A stretch of DNA of 64,000 nt. It comes from Gemmobacter lutimaris (GTDB lineage Bacteria > Pseudomonadota > Alphaproteobacteria > Rhodobacterales > Rhodobacteraceae). Where the stretch lies: the NCBI RefSeq assembly GCF_003570715.1, contig NZ_QXXQ01000012.1, positions 1 to 64,000 on the forward strand, read 5' to 3'. Numbering within the stretch: position 1 is the first letter of the stretch; the number at the start of each line of letters is the position of its first letter. Positions 56,384 through 64,000 of the stretch are shown piece after piece. The notes under the pieces were generated by a model. The model saw only the letters and a program-made list of their open reading frames with translations. It made no database searches and had not been told where the DNA came from. Both the position numbers and the translations under genes were made by a program.

Positions 56384-56919
56384 GGCAGCACAGCCTCCAC
56401 CGCCCCTGTGATGGCCGAGGACATCGGCGTGACCGGCGCGCCCCAGGTGCCGCGCGGCAGCCCGTCGGGGCCAAGCAGCACCTTGTTGAAATTCCAGCCG
56501 GGGGTGAAACCGTGCTCATCAGCCATCCAGCGATAGAACGGATGCGCGCCCTTGCCCTTGACATGGGTAATGCGGGTCATCGGCAGCGTCAGATCGAAGG
56601 TGAGGGTGCAGAATTCCTTCACTGCGGCATCGTCCTTCAACTCCTGCGCAAAGTCGTCTGACGGCACGGCCAGCACCACCAGCCCGCGCGGGCCATAACG
56701 ATCCTGCAACTCTTGCAGCGCATCATATTGCGGGGTGAACCCACAGAGGGAGGCCGTGTTGACCACCAGAACCGGGCGCCCGCGCCAATCAGCAGTATCC
56801 AGCGTTCCGCCCTCAATGGCATCAAAGCGGAAACCGGGCGCACCGGCCGCCCGAAGGGGCACGGCAAGACTGGCGAAAACCATCGCACTGATGAATGAAC
56901 GACGATAGATCGGCCCCAT
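56380..56919 (-). CDS. Glutathione peroxidase, periplasmic
   Basis: A 179-residue thioredoxin-fold peroxidase. The N-terminal MGPIYRRSFISAMVFASLAV then PLRAAGA looks like a signal peptide. The catalytic cysteine is Cys59 in NTASLCGFTPQYDAL, with the Trp-Asn pair in FTPGWNFNKVLL (GWNFxK). It is a Cys, not selenocysteine, enzyme. ATG 56919 has AGGAAG upstream. Translationally coupled to the deacetylase. Confidence 0.92.
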   Translation of the reverse strand: MGPIYRRSFISAMVFASLAVPLRAAGAPGFRFDAIEGGTLDTADWRGRPVLVVNTASLCGFTPQYDALQELQDRYGPRGLVVLAVPSDDFAQELKDDAAVKEFCTLTFDLTLPMTRITHVKGKGAHPFYRWMADEHGFTPGWNFNKVLLGPDGLPRGTWGAPVTPMSSAITGAVEAVLP

Positions 56920-57130
56920 CTTCCTGTCCTCCCGCGATCCGCCGCTTGCGGCTCTTTCAACGTGCTTGCGCCTCACCTGTTCCTGCCAAATCAACATTTT
57001 TCGACAGAGGTTGCGCATTTGCTCTGGAAAACCTAGATTTCCTGATCACACTGACAACCCAAGATACAGAGAATCCCGCAACAAATCATACCCGAACTTG
57101 TGTAGCGGGCCGCGACAGGCAGGCAAAGAC

Positions 57131-57637
57131 GTGACGATTGACCCCAAGTCCTCGCTTCAGATTTCCGACCCATCCGCAACCAGGACGCAATATGCCGCGC
57201 TGTGCTGGCGTGCCGGGCGCGAAGGGATCGAGGTCTTGCTGATCACCAGCCGCGATACCGGGCGCTGGGTCATCCCGAAGGGCTGGCCGATCGACGGGCT
57301 CAGCCCCGAAGCCTCTGCCGCACGCGAGGCTTGGGAGGAGGCAGGTGTTCAGGGACAGCCTGATGCACATTGTCTCGGCCTCTATTCCTACGACAAGGGG
57401 CTGGGACGTGGCGAGGGGCCAAAACGCGAGACGGTGCCCTGTGTCGTGGCGGTCTATCCGTTGCAGGTTTCGGCACTGGCCAGCAGCTTCCCCGAGGAAA
57501 AGCAGCGCCGCCGCAAGTGGTTTCCCCCGCGCAAAGCCGCCCGCAAGGTGGCAGAGCCGGAGTTGCAGGCCCTGTTGGCCGATCTTGACCGCCAGTCGCT
57601 TGCGCAGGGCAAAAGCAAACCCGCCCGCCGGGCCTGA
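57131..57637 (+). CDS. Nudix hydrolase
   Basis: A 168-residue Nudix protein. The Nudix box runs from Gly51 to Val73 (GWPIDGLSPEASAAREAWEE then AGV): Arg65-Glu66 and Glu69-Glu70 are present, but the first Glu of the canonical Gx5E is Leu57. WVIPKGWP is typical of diphosphoinositol-polyphosphate-type members. The start is GTG 57131; the site upstream is weak. The true substrate is unknown. Confidence 0.85.
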   Translation: MTIDPKSSLQISDPSATRTQYAALCWRAGREGIEVLLITSRDTGRWVIPKGWPIDGLSPEASAAREAWEEAGVQGQPDAHCLGLYSYDKGLGRGEGPKRETVPCVVAVYPLQVSALASSFPEEKQRRRKWFPPRKAARKVAEPELQALLADLDRQSLAQGKSKPARRA

Positions 57638-57717
57638 AGCCGGAGCCTCCGGTCCGGCACGCTTGATTTCACTGCCCGGTCGCGCCATGTGTGATTCAGA
57701 CCCGACAGGAAAAGGCC

Positions 57718-58143
57718 ATGATCCGCTACTCGCTGCACTGTGCCGAAGAACATGATTTCGAAAGCTGGTTCGCCTCGGCCGCCGCTTTCGATGATCTGAA
57801 AGCGCGCGGGCTGGTGACTTGCGCGATCTGCGGCGGCGGCAAAGTGGAAAAGGCGCTGATGACGCCCGCCGTCGCCACTCCGGCTGCGTCCCCTGCACGT
57901 CCCGATCTGAAGGCGCCCGGCTCGGAGGTCGAAACCGCACTGGCCGCATTGCGGCGCGAGGTGGAGGCCAATTCCGAATATGTCGGCGTGAATTTCGTCT
58001 CGGAAGCGCGGCGCATGCATGCGGGTGAAAGCCCCGAACGCGCCATCCATGGCGAGGCCCGCCCCGATGAGGCACGCAAGCTGATTGAAGAAGGCGTGCC
58101 CGTCGCGCCCCTGCCCTTCCTGCCCGCACGGAAAACCAACTGA
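57718..58143 (+). CDS. DUF1178 family protein
   Basis: A 141-residue protein starting MIRYSLHCAEEHDFESWFAS with a second Cys pair (CAICGGGKVEKALM), a zinc-ribbon-like pattern. It matches DUF1178, conserved in alphaproteobacteria without known function. ATG 57718 has AGGAAAAGG upstream. It overlaps the next gene by one base (TGATG). Confidence 0.92.
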   Translation: MIRYSLHCAEEHDFESWFASAAAFDDLKARGLVTCAICGGGKVEKALMTPAVATPAASPARPDLKAPGSEVETALAALRREVEANSEYVGVNFVSEARRMHAGESPERAIHGEARPDEARKLIEEGVPVAPLPFLPARKTN

Positions 58144-58799
58144 TGTCCCATCTTCTGATCACCGGCGCCGGGCGCGGCATTGGCCGGGCGCTGGCCACCA
58201 CGGCGCTGGCGCGCGGCTGGGAGGTCACAGGCACCACCCGCGGTGCCCCACCCGAAAGCCCCGCAATCCGGTGGGAGCGGCTGGAGGTCACCGATCCCGC
58301 GTCGCAGGCTGCACTCGCCGCGCGGCTTGGCCCGCTGGATGCGGTGATCTGCAATGCGGGTGTGCTGCTGGATCGCGGGCAACGGCTGGAAGATGGCTAT
58401 GCGCCGGAGCTTTGGGCCGAAAGCTTTGCCACCAACGTCACAGGCGTTTTTCTGACGGTGCAGGCGCTGCTGCCGCAATTGCGGGCAGCACGAGGGCGCA
58501 TCGTCATCCTGTCATCGCAGATGGGATCGACCACCCGCGCGCCCGGCGGCAGCTATGCCTATCGCGCGTCCAAGGCGGCGGTGCTGAACCTCGGACGCAA
58601 TCTGGCAACCGATCTGGCCCCCGACGGCATCGCCGTCTCGATCCTGCATCCGGGCTGGGTGCAGACCGATATGGGCGGCGCGGCGGCCGAGATCTCGCCC
58701 GATGCGGCTGCCAGAGGCATTCTGGACCGGCTGGACGCGCTGACGGTGCAGACGACCGGCCGGTTTGAAACCTGGGACGGCCGATCCCATCCGTTCTGA
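58143..58799 (+). CDS. Short-chain dehydrogenase/reductase
   Basis: A 218-residue SDR. The cofactor motif TGAGRGIG is at residues 7-14, NAG at 70-72, catalytic Ser in ILSSQMG and Tyr139-x-x-x-Lys143. The R after TGAG hints at NADP use. The substrate is unknown. It is coupled to DUF1178. It ends three bases from the converging repeat protein gene. Confidence 0.93.
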   Translation: MSHLLITGAGRGIGRALATTALARGWEVTGTTRGAPPESPAIRWERLEVTDPASQAALAARLGPLDAVICNAGVLLDRGQRLEDGYAPELWAESFATNVTGVFLTVQALLPQLRAARGRIVILSSQMGSTTRAPGGSYAYRASKAAVLNLGRNLATDLAPDGIAVSILHPGWVQTDMGGAAAEISPDAAARGILDRLDALTVQTTGRFETWDGRSHPF

Positions 58800-58802
58800 A
58801 GC

Positions 58803-59842
<1,040 letters not shown>

Positions 59843-59988
59843 TTATTCACGAGGTTGCGGCAAAGACATAGGCGAATTCGGCGCGGGCTTCCAGCCCGGC
59901 GGCGACAGGTCGCGCCCCCCTTCCGCCGCGCAGGCTTTGCCGCTACTCTGCCCCCGGCCCCGAGGCAGAACGAGCGACCAGAGACCCG

Positions 59989-60540
59989 ATGATCCGATCC
60001 CGCGCCCTCCCGGTCGCCTGCCTTCTTGTGATGATCGCGCTGGCGGGTTGCCAGCCCGGCACGCAGGCGCCATCTACCGCCAATCTGGCCGCCGACGTGA
60101 TCCGCCCACCCTCGCCCTTCGATCCGCTGCCCAAGGGCGGCCCCGGCGAATGCTGGGCCGCCGATGTCACCCCCGCCGTGTTCGAGACCGTGACCGAACA
60201 GGTGCTGGTGACCGAGGCGCAGCGCGATGAGGCGGGCAATGTCATCGTGCCCCCCGTCTACAGCAGCGAAGCGCATCAGCGCGTCGTGAAGGAACGCGAG
60301 GCGGTGCATTTCCGCACCCCCTGCCCCGATCAGATGACCGTGGCTTTCGTGGCAACGCTGCAACGGGCGCTGAAGGCGCGCGGCTATTACATGGCGCCGG
60401 TCAGCGGCACGATGGATGCCGAAACCGCCGAGGCGATCCGCCGCTTTCAGGAGCCGCTGGGCCTCGACAGCCCCACGCTGTCCCTCCGCGCAGCACGGGC
60501 GCTGGGAATTGTGACCACCAATCTGGACGACCTGGAATGA
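59989..60540 (+). CDS. Lipoprotein with a peptidoglycan-binding domain
   Basis: A 183-residue protein. The lipobox LAGC puts the lipid-modified cysteine at residue 21. The C-terminal third, TLQRALKARGYYMAPVSGTM through AIRRFQEPLGL, is a PG_binding_1 domain. It probably anchors at the outer membrane and touches the wall; the partner is unknown. It overlaps the HD gene (ATGA). Confidence 0.88.
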   Translation: MIRSRALPVACLLVMIALAGCQPGTQAPSTANLAADVIRPPSPFDPLPKGGPGECWAADVTPAVFETVTEQVLVTEAQRDEAGNVIVPPVYSSEAHQRVVKEREAVHFRTPCPDQMTVAFVATLQRALKARGYYMAPVSGTMDAETAEAIRRFQEPLGLDSPTLSLRAARALGIVTTNLDDLE

Positions 60541-61178
60541 CCCTGACCGAACGACAGGCGACCTACGAGGCAGAAGTGGCTCGCCGCTGGCAAGACCAAA
60601 GCGACGGCGCGCATGATCTGGGCCATTTGCGCCGCGTCTGGCGCAATTGCCAGACGATCGCACTGGTCGAAGGTGGCGCCGATACCGAAGTGCTGCTGGC
60701 CGCCGCCTTCTTTCACGATCTGGTCAACCTGCCGAAGAACCATCCGGACCGGGCGCAGGCTTCGCGGCTGTCGGGCCGCACAGCCGCGGAATGGCTGGAA
60801 ACGCAGGGCTTTCCGGCCGAGAAACTGCCAGCCGTCGAACATGCCATCGCCGCCCACAGTTTTTCCGCCGGCATTCCGCCCGAAACGACAGAGGCGCGCA
60901 TCCTGCAAGACGCCGACCGGCTGGAGGCGCTGGGGGCACTGGGAGTTGCCCGGATGTTCTATGTCGCCGGGGCGATGGGTGGGGCGCTTTTCGATGCCGA
61001 CGACCCGCTGGCCAGCCGACGCCCGCTGGACGACCGTGCCTTCGCGCTTGACCATATCGAGGTGAAGCTGCTGCCGCTGGTCGAGACCATGCAGACGACC
61101 GAGGGCCGCCGCATGGCCGAAGAAGGCGCCGAATGGCTGATGTCCTTCCGGTCCCGCCTGCTGCGCGAGATCGGTTAA
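60537..61178 (+). CDS. HD-domain phosphohydrolase
   Basis: A 213-residue HD-superfamily protein. Metal ligands are His26-Asp-Leu-Gly-His30, His60-Asp61 in FFHDLVN, and Asp in LQDADRLEALG. The family includes small nucleotide phosphohydrolases such as YedJ; the substrate is unknown. It is coupled to the lipoprotein gene and overlaps the converging thioesterase by four bases. Confidence 0.9.
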   Translation: MTLTERQATYEAEVARRWQDQSDGAHDLGHLRRVWRNCQTIALVEGGADTEVLLAAAFFHDLVNLPKNHPDRAQASRLSGRTAAEWLETQGFPAEKLPAVEHAIAAHSFSAGIPPETTEARILQDADRLEALGALGVARMFYVAGAMGGALFDADDPLASRRPLDDRAFALDHIEVKLLPLVETMQTTEGRRMAEEGAEWLMSFRSRLLREIG

Positions 61179-61567
61179 TCCTGCGGGATTGGCCGGGATC
61201 GGCCGGTTTCGTCGATGGCGACGAAGGTGAAGGTGGCGTCGGTCACCTTGATGTTTTCAGTGTCATAGCGGTGGCGGCGCCAGGCTTCGACATGGATGCG
61301 CATGGAACTGCGGCCGGTGCTTTCCAGATCGGCATAGATCGAGACCACATCCCCCACCTTCACCGGCTTGAGGAAGGTCATCCCGTCCACCGCGATGGTG
61401 ACCGACCGCCCCCGCGCGATGCGGGCGGCAAGGTTGCCCGCCGCAAGGTCCATCTGCGCCATCAGCCAGCCGCCGAAGATGTCACCCGCAGGGTTGGTAT
61501 CGGCGGGCATCGCAATGGTGCGGATCACCGGCTCGTGGTCGGGCGGCGTTGGAAGGGTGTCTGGCAT
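61175..61567 (-). CDS. YciA-type acyl-CoA thioesterase
   Basis: A 130-residue hot-dog-fold thioesterase. PADTNPAGDIFGGWLMAQMD, with the catalytic Asp, and the strand RHRYDTENIKVTDATFTFVA are typical of YciA. It would hydrolyse acyl-CoA esters in the cytoplasm. It stands between a converging HD gene and the terminator of the protease gene. Confidence 0.92.
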   Translation of the reverse strand: MPDTLPTPPDHEPVIRTIAMPADTNPAGDIFGGWLMAQMDLAAGNLAARIARGRSVTIAVDGMTFLKPVKVGDVVSIYADLESTGRSSMRIHVEAWRRHRYDTENIKVTDATFTFVAIDETGRSRPIPQD

Positions 61568-61643
61568 GGCGGTGGCTCCTGTTTGCAGCGCAAGAATGCC
61601 GCGATGCGGCGCAGGGGGGAAGCCCCGTCAGCCCCGGACAGAC

Positions 61644-61672
61644 AAAAAGGGCGGCAGGTTTCCCCGCCGCCC
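61644..61672 (-). terminator. Intrinsic terminator after the degP-type gene
   Basis: GGGCGGC (61649-61655) pairs with GCCGCCC (61666-61672). On the minus strand the hairpin is followed by TTTTTGTC. It starts 23 bases after the protease stop. Confidence 0.88.
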
Positions 61673-61694
61673 TGTTGTCTTGCCAAATGGCAGC

Positions 61695-63164
61695 TTATTC
61701 GACCGACAGCGCCACGAAGCGCGGGTCGCCGTCGCGACGGATCAGCAGCAGGATCGACTTGCGGCCCGCATCCTTGGCTTCCGAAATCCGGTCTTGCAGA
61801 TCCTGAATCCGGCTGACTTTCTGCTGGCCCGCCTCGGTGATCAGATCCCCCTCGCGCAGACCTTTGGTAAAGGCTTCCGAGGTGCCATCGACCTTGGTGA
61901 CCACAAGGCCCTCGGTGCCTTCCGGCAGGTTCATCTCGGCCGACAGCTCTTCGGTCACCGGGGACAGGGTAAGGCCCAGAAGCTCCTGCTTTGCCGGGGC
62001 GGTGCCTTCCTTCTTGGCAGCCGCGCTTTCAACCTTTTCGGCCTCTTCGCGGCGGCCCAGCGTCACGCTGAGCGTTTCGGACTTGCCTTCGCGCAACACC
62101 ATGACCTTGACGGCCTCGCCCACAGGCGCATCGGCCACGCGGCGGGTCAGGTCGCGCACGTCCTTGATTTCATTGCCCGCGAAGCTGAAGATCACGTCGC
62201 CCGCCAGAATGCCGCCGTCCTTGGCAGGGCCATCCGGCACATCGGTCACCAGCGCCCCTTTGGAGCCTTTGGCAAGGCCCATCGCCTCGGCCACATCCGG
62301 CGTCACGTCCTGAATGCGCACGCCCAGCCAGCCGCGGCGGGTTTCCCCGAATTCACGCAGCTGATCGACGACCTTGTTGACCACATTCGAGGCCATGGAA
62401 AAGCCGATGCCGATAGAGCCGCCATTGGGCGACAGGATCGCGGTATTCACCCCGATCACCTGCCCGTCCATGTTGAAAAGCGGCCCGCCCGAGTTGCCCT
62501 TGTTGATGGCCGCATCGGTTTGCAGATAATCGTCATAGGTGCCCGCCAGCGCCCGGTTGCGGGCCGAGACGATCCCGGCCGAAACCGAGAAGCCCTGTCC
62601 CAGCGGGTTGCCCATGGCCACCACCCAGTCGCCCACGCGCATCAGATCGCTGTCACCGAAGTTGACGAAGGGCAGCGGCTTGTCGCTTTCCACCTTCAGC
62701 AGCGCGATGTCGGTCTTGGGGTCGGTGCCCACCAGTTTCGCGGGCAGACGGTCGCCCGAGAAGAACTCGATCTCGATCTGATCCGCGCCCTCGATGACGT
62801 GATTGTTGGTGACGATATAGCCGTCCTCGGAAATCACGAAGCCCGAGCCAAGCGCCTCGGACCGTCGCGGCTCGCCGTTCGGGCTTTGGAACTGGTCGAA
62901 GAAATCCTTGAAGGGCGAACCGTCGGGCAATTGCGGCATGTTTTCGGTCGAGGTTTCGACCACGGCCGAGGTGGTGATATTTACCACCGAGGGGCTGATC
63001 TGCTGCGCCAGATCGGCAAAGCTTTCAGGGGCGCCGCGCGCCTCGGCACGGGCCACCGGGCCCATGGCCACGGCGAGGCCCAGCAGCATCGCACCCGCCA
63101 GCCGGATCACCCCGGCACGCGGCGGGGCCGATGCGGTTTCCATGGAAATGGCTCTGGATTGCAC
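61695..63164 (-). CDS. Do-like periplasmic serine protease (DegP/MucD type)
   Basis: A 489-residue HtrA-family protease. It has a signal peptide (residues 1-42) and a trypsin-like domain with triad His122, Asp152, Ser225 (NKGNSGGPLF). Two PDZ domains follow (about 270-360 and 400-480). It degrades misfolded periplasmic proteins. Start GTG 63164 has AAAGGAGAG upstream. The gene lies 141 bases after DUF2065 on the same strand and may have its own promoter. Confidence 0.95.
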   Translation of the reverse strand: MQSRAISMETASAPPRAGVIRLAGAMLLGLAVAMGPVARAEARGAPESFADLAQQISPSVVNITTSAVVETSTENMPQLPDGSPFKDFFDQFQSPNGEPRRSEALGSGFVISEDGYIVTNNHVIEGADQIEIEFFSGDRLPAKLVGTDPKTDIALLKVESDKPLPFVNFGDSDLMRVGDWVVAMGNPLGQGFSVSAGIVSARNRALAGTYDDYLQTDAAINKGNSGGPLFNMDGQVIGVNTAILSPNGGSIGIGFSMASNVVNKVVDQLREFGETRRGWLGVRIQDVTPDVAEAMGLAKGSKGALVTDVPDGPAKDGGILAGDVIFSFAGNEIKDVRDLTRRVADAPVGEAVKVMVLREGKSETLSVTLGRREEAEKVESAAAKKEGTAPAKQELLGLTLSPVTEELSAEMNLPEGTEGLVVTKVDGTSEAFTKGLREGDLITEAGQQKVSRIQDLQDRISEAKDAGRKSILLLIRRDGDPRFVALSVE

Positions 63165-63305
63165 CGCTCTCTCCTTTCGGTTGCAAGTTCCGTCCCGGAC
63201 GCGGTCCGGCTATGGCGCTATAGACAACAGTAAGCCGGTTCCGGCGCAATGCAAACCAAGTCGCGCCGCGTCAACTGGGTGTGAGATACTGTTTCAACCG
63301 CCTGT

Positions 63306-63515
63306 TCAGCCGCCCACCGGCCCGAAGCCCAGGCTGCGCGCCAGCCACAACAGGCCGACGCCCGCCGCAAGGGCCGCGAGGCCGATCAGACGGCGTTGCG
63401 AAACTTCCATCGCCGCAATCAGCGCCAGAAGCTGCGGAATGCGCGAAGGGGCCAGTGCAAGCACCAGCCCCTCCACCACGCAGGCCGCGCCGATCAGCCA
63501 GAGGATCAGCGCCAT
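63306..63515 (-). CDS. DUF2065 family membrane protein
   Basis: A 69-residue protein with two transmembrane helices and a hydrophilic link (EVSQRRLIG), matching DUF2065. The family is found in alpha- and gammaproteobacteria next to hflC. Five bases separate it from hflC, so it is in the same operon. Function unknown. Confidence 0.9.
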   Translation of the reverse strand: MALILWLIGAACVVEGLVLALAPSRIPQLLALIAAMEVSQRRLIGLAALAAGVGLLWLARSLGFGPVGG

Positions 63516-63520
63516 GCCCG

Positions 63521-64000
63521 TTACTGCTGCTGCGGGCCCTGCGCGTCGCGCAGGTAATCGAAGAACTCGCTGTCCGGCGACATCACGATCGAGGAATTGC
63601 CGGATTTCAGCGCGCGTTCATAGGCGGTCAGCGACCGGGTGAAGGCGAAGAATTCCGGGTCTTTGCCGAAGGCGTCGGCATAGATCGCGTTCCGCTTGGC
63701 ATCGGCCTCGCCGCGGATCACCTCGGCCTGACGTTTGGCGTCCGAGGTCACCTCGACCACACTCCGGTCCGCGGCGGCACGCACACGGCTGGCGGCCTCG
63801 TTACCACGCGCGATCTCGTCTGCCGCCTCGCGCTGCCGTTCGGCCCGCATCCGGGCGAAGGTCGCGGCAAGGTTCTGGTCGGGCAGATCGGTGCGGGTCA
63901 GCCGCAGGTCGATCACCTCGACCCCAAGGCTGGCCGCTTCACGCCCGGCAATGTCGCGGATGCGGTTCATCAGCGCGGTCCGGTCATCCGAAGTCACAGC
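63521..64000 (-). CDS. hflC: Protease modulator HflC, C-terminal part (cut by the window edge)
   Basis: The last 159 residues of HflC, an SPFH/band 7 protein that with HflK forms a membrane complex controlling FtsH. The visible part starts in the SPFH domain and contains the coiled coil RMRAERQREAADEIARGNEA, typical EVIRGEADAKRNAIYADAFG and the C-terminal SEFFDYLRDA. The gene continues past base 64000. Upstream hflK is expected outside the window. Confidence 0.95.
   Translation of the reverse strand, partial: AVTSDDRTALMNRIRDIAGREAASLGVEVIDLRLTRTDLPDQNLAATFARMRAERQREAADEIARGNEAASRVRAAADRSVVEVTSDAKRQAEVIRGEADAKRNAIYADAFGKDPEFFAFTRSLTAYERALKSGNSSIVMSPDSEFFDYLRDAQGPQQQ

Overview
The window is high-GC chromosomal DNA whose gene content and order point to an alphaproteobacterium of the order Rhodobacterales, close to Rhodobacter/Paracoccus. 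Evidence includes the dcw (cell wall) cluster with DUF2484 after murC, the hisB-hisH/hisA-hisF-hisE arrangement with DUF2147, a PutA/Lrp-type PutR pair, an hflC-DUF2065-degP operon, many ATGA/TGATG stop-start overlaps, and two RNA systems described from Rhodobacter sphaeroides: UpsM upstream of mraZ, and CcsR ('cuckoo') RNAs downstream of a DUF1127 gene.

Layout. 1-2143 is a decayed mobile-element zone: the end of an IS5-family transposase, a frameshifted IS3-family transposase, and tRNA-Pro and tRNA-Ser. After tRNA-Met (2144-2220) come a hydantoinase-like ATPase gene and a divergent selD fused to an FAD oxidoreductase, then purM-purN. tRNA-Ile(CAT) at 8395 is followed by remnants of a P4-type integrase and a GntR-family regulator, the scar of a lost or decayed island. 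putA and its regulator follow (8926-12949). The dcw cluster runs on the minus strand from mraZ (26995) to DUF2484 (12946), except for murD, which lies on the plus strand. murB, ddl and ftsQAZ do not follow murC here.

Upstream of mraZ lie four 10-bp-phased MraZ boxes and a leader of about 300 bp holding a terminator, the layout of the UpsM sRNA. After apbC (mrp) comes a DUF1127 gene with an RpoH-like promoter. Downstream of it are ten hairpins, each showing CCTCCTCCC in its loop, arranged as five two-hairpin units; these are a CcsR-type sRNA array. A BenE transporter, a UvrD/PcrA helicase and pyruvate carboxylase follow. Next are csbD, two identical tandem tRNA-Gly genes and the histidine genes, which are interrupted by a glutaminase, an EamA transporter and DUF2147.

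The last third holds rluD/DUF6476 with overlapping start codons on opposite strands, and a polyamine-type ABC transporter (potABCD-like) flanked by two amidase-signature enzymes. Then come a frameshifted small gene, a di-haem cytochrome c peroxidase with an FNR box, waaA and a run of housekeeping genes. The window ends in a degP-type protease, DUF2065 and the 3' part of hflC. Six intergenic copies of a GC-rich palindrome ending in GGATATTT sit directly after stop codons and form a repeat family with two tail types.
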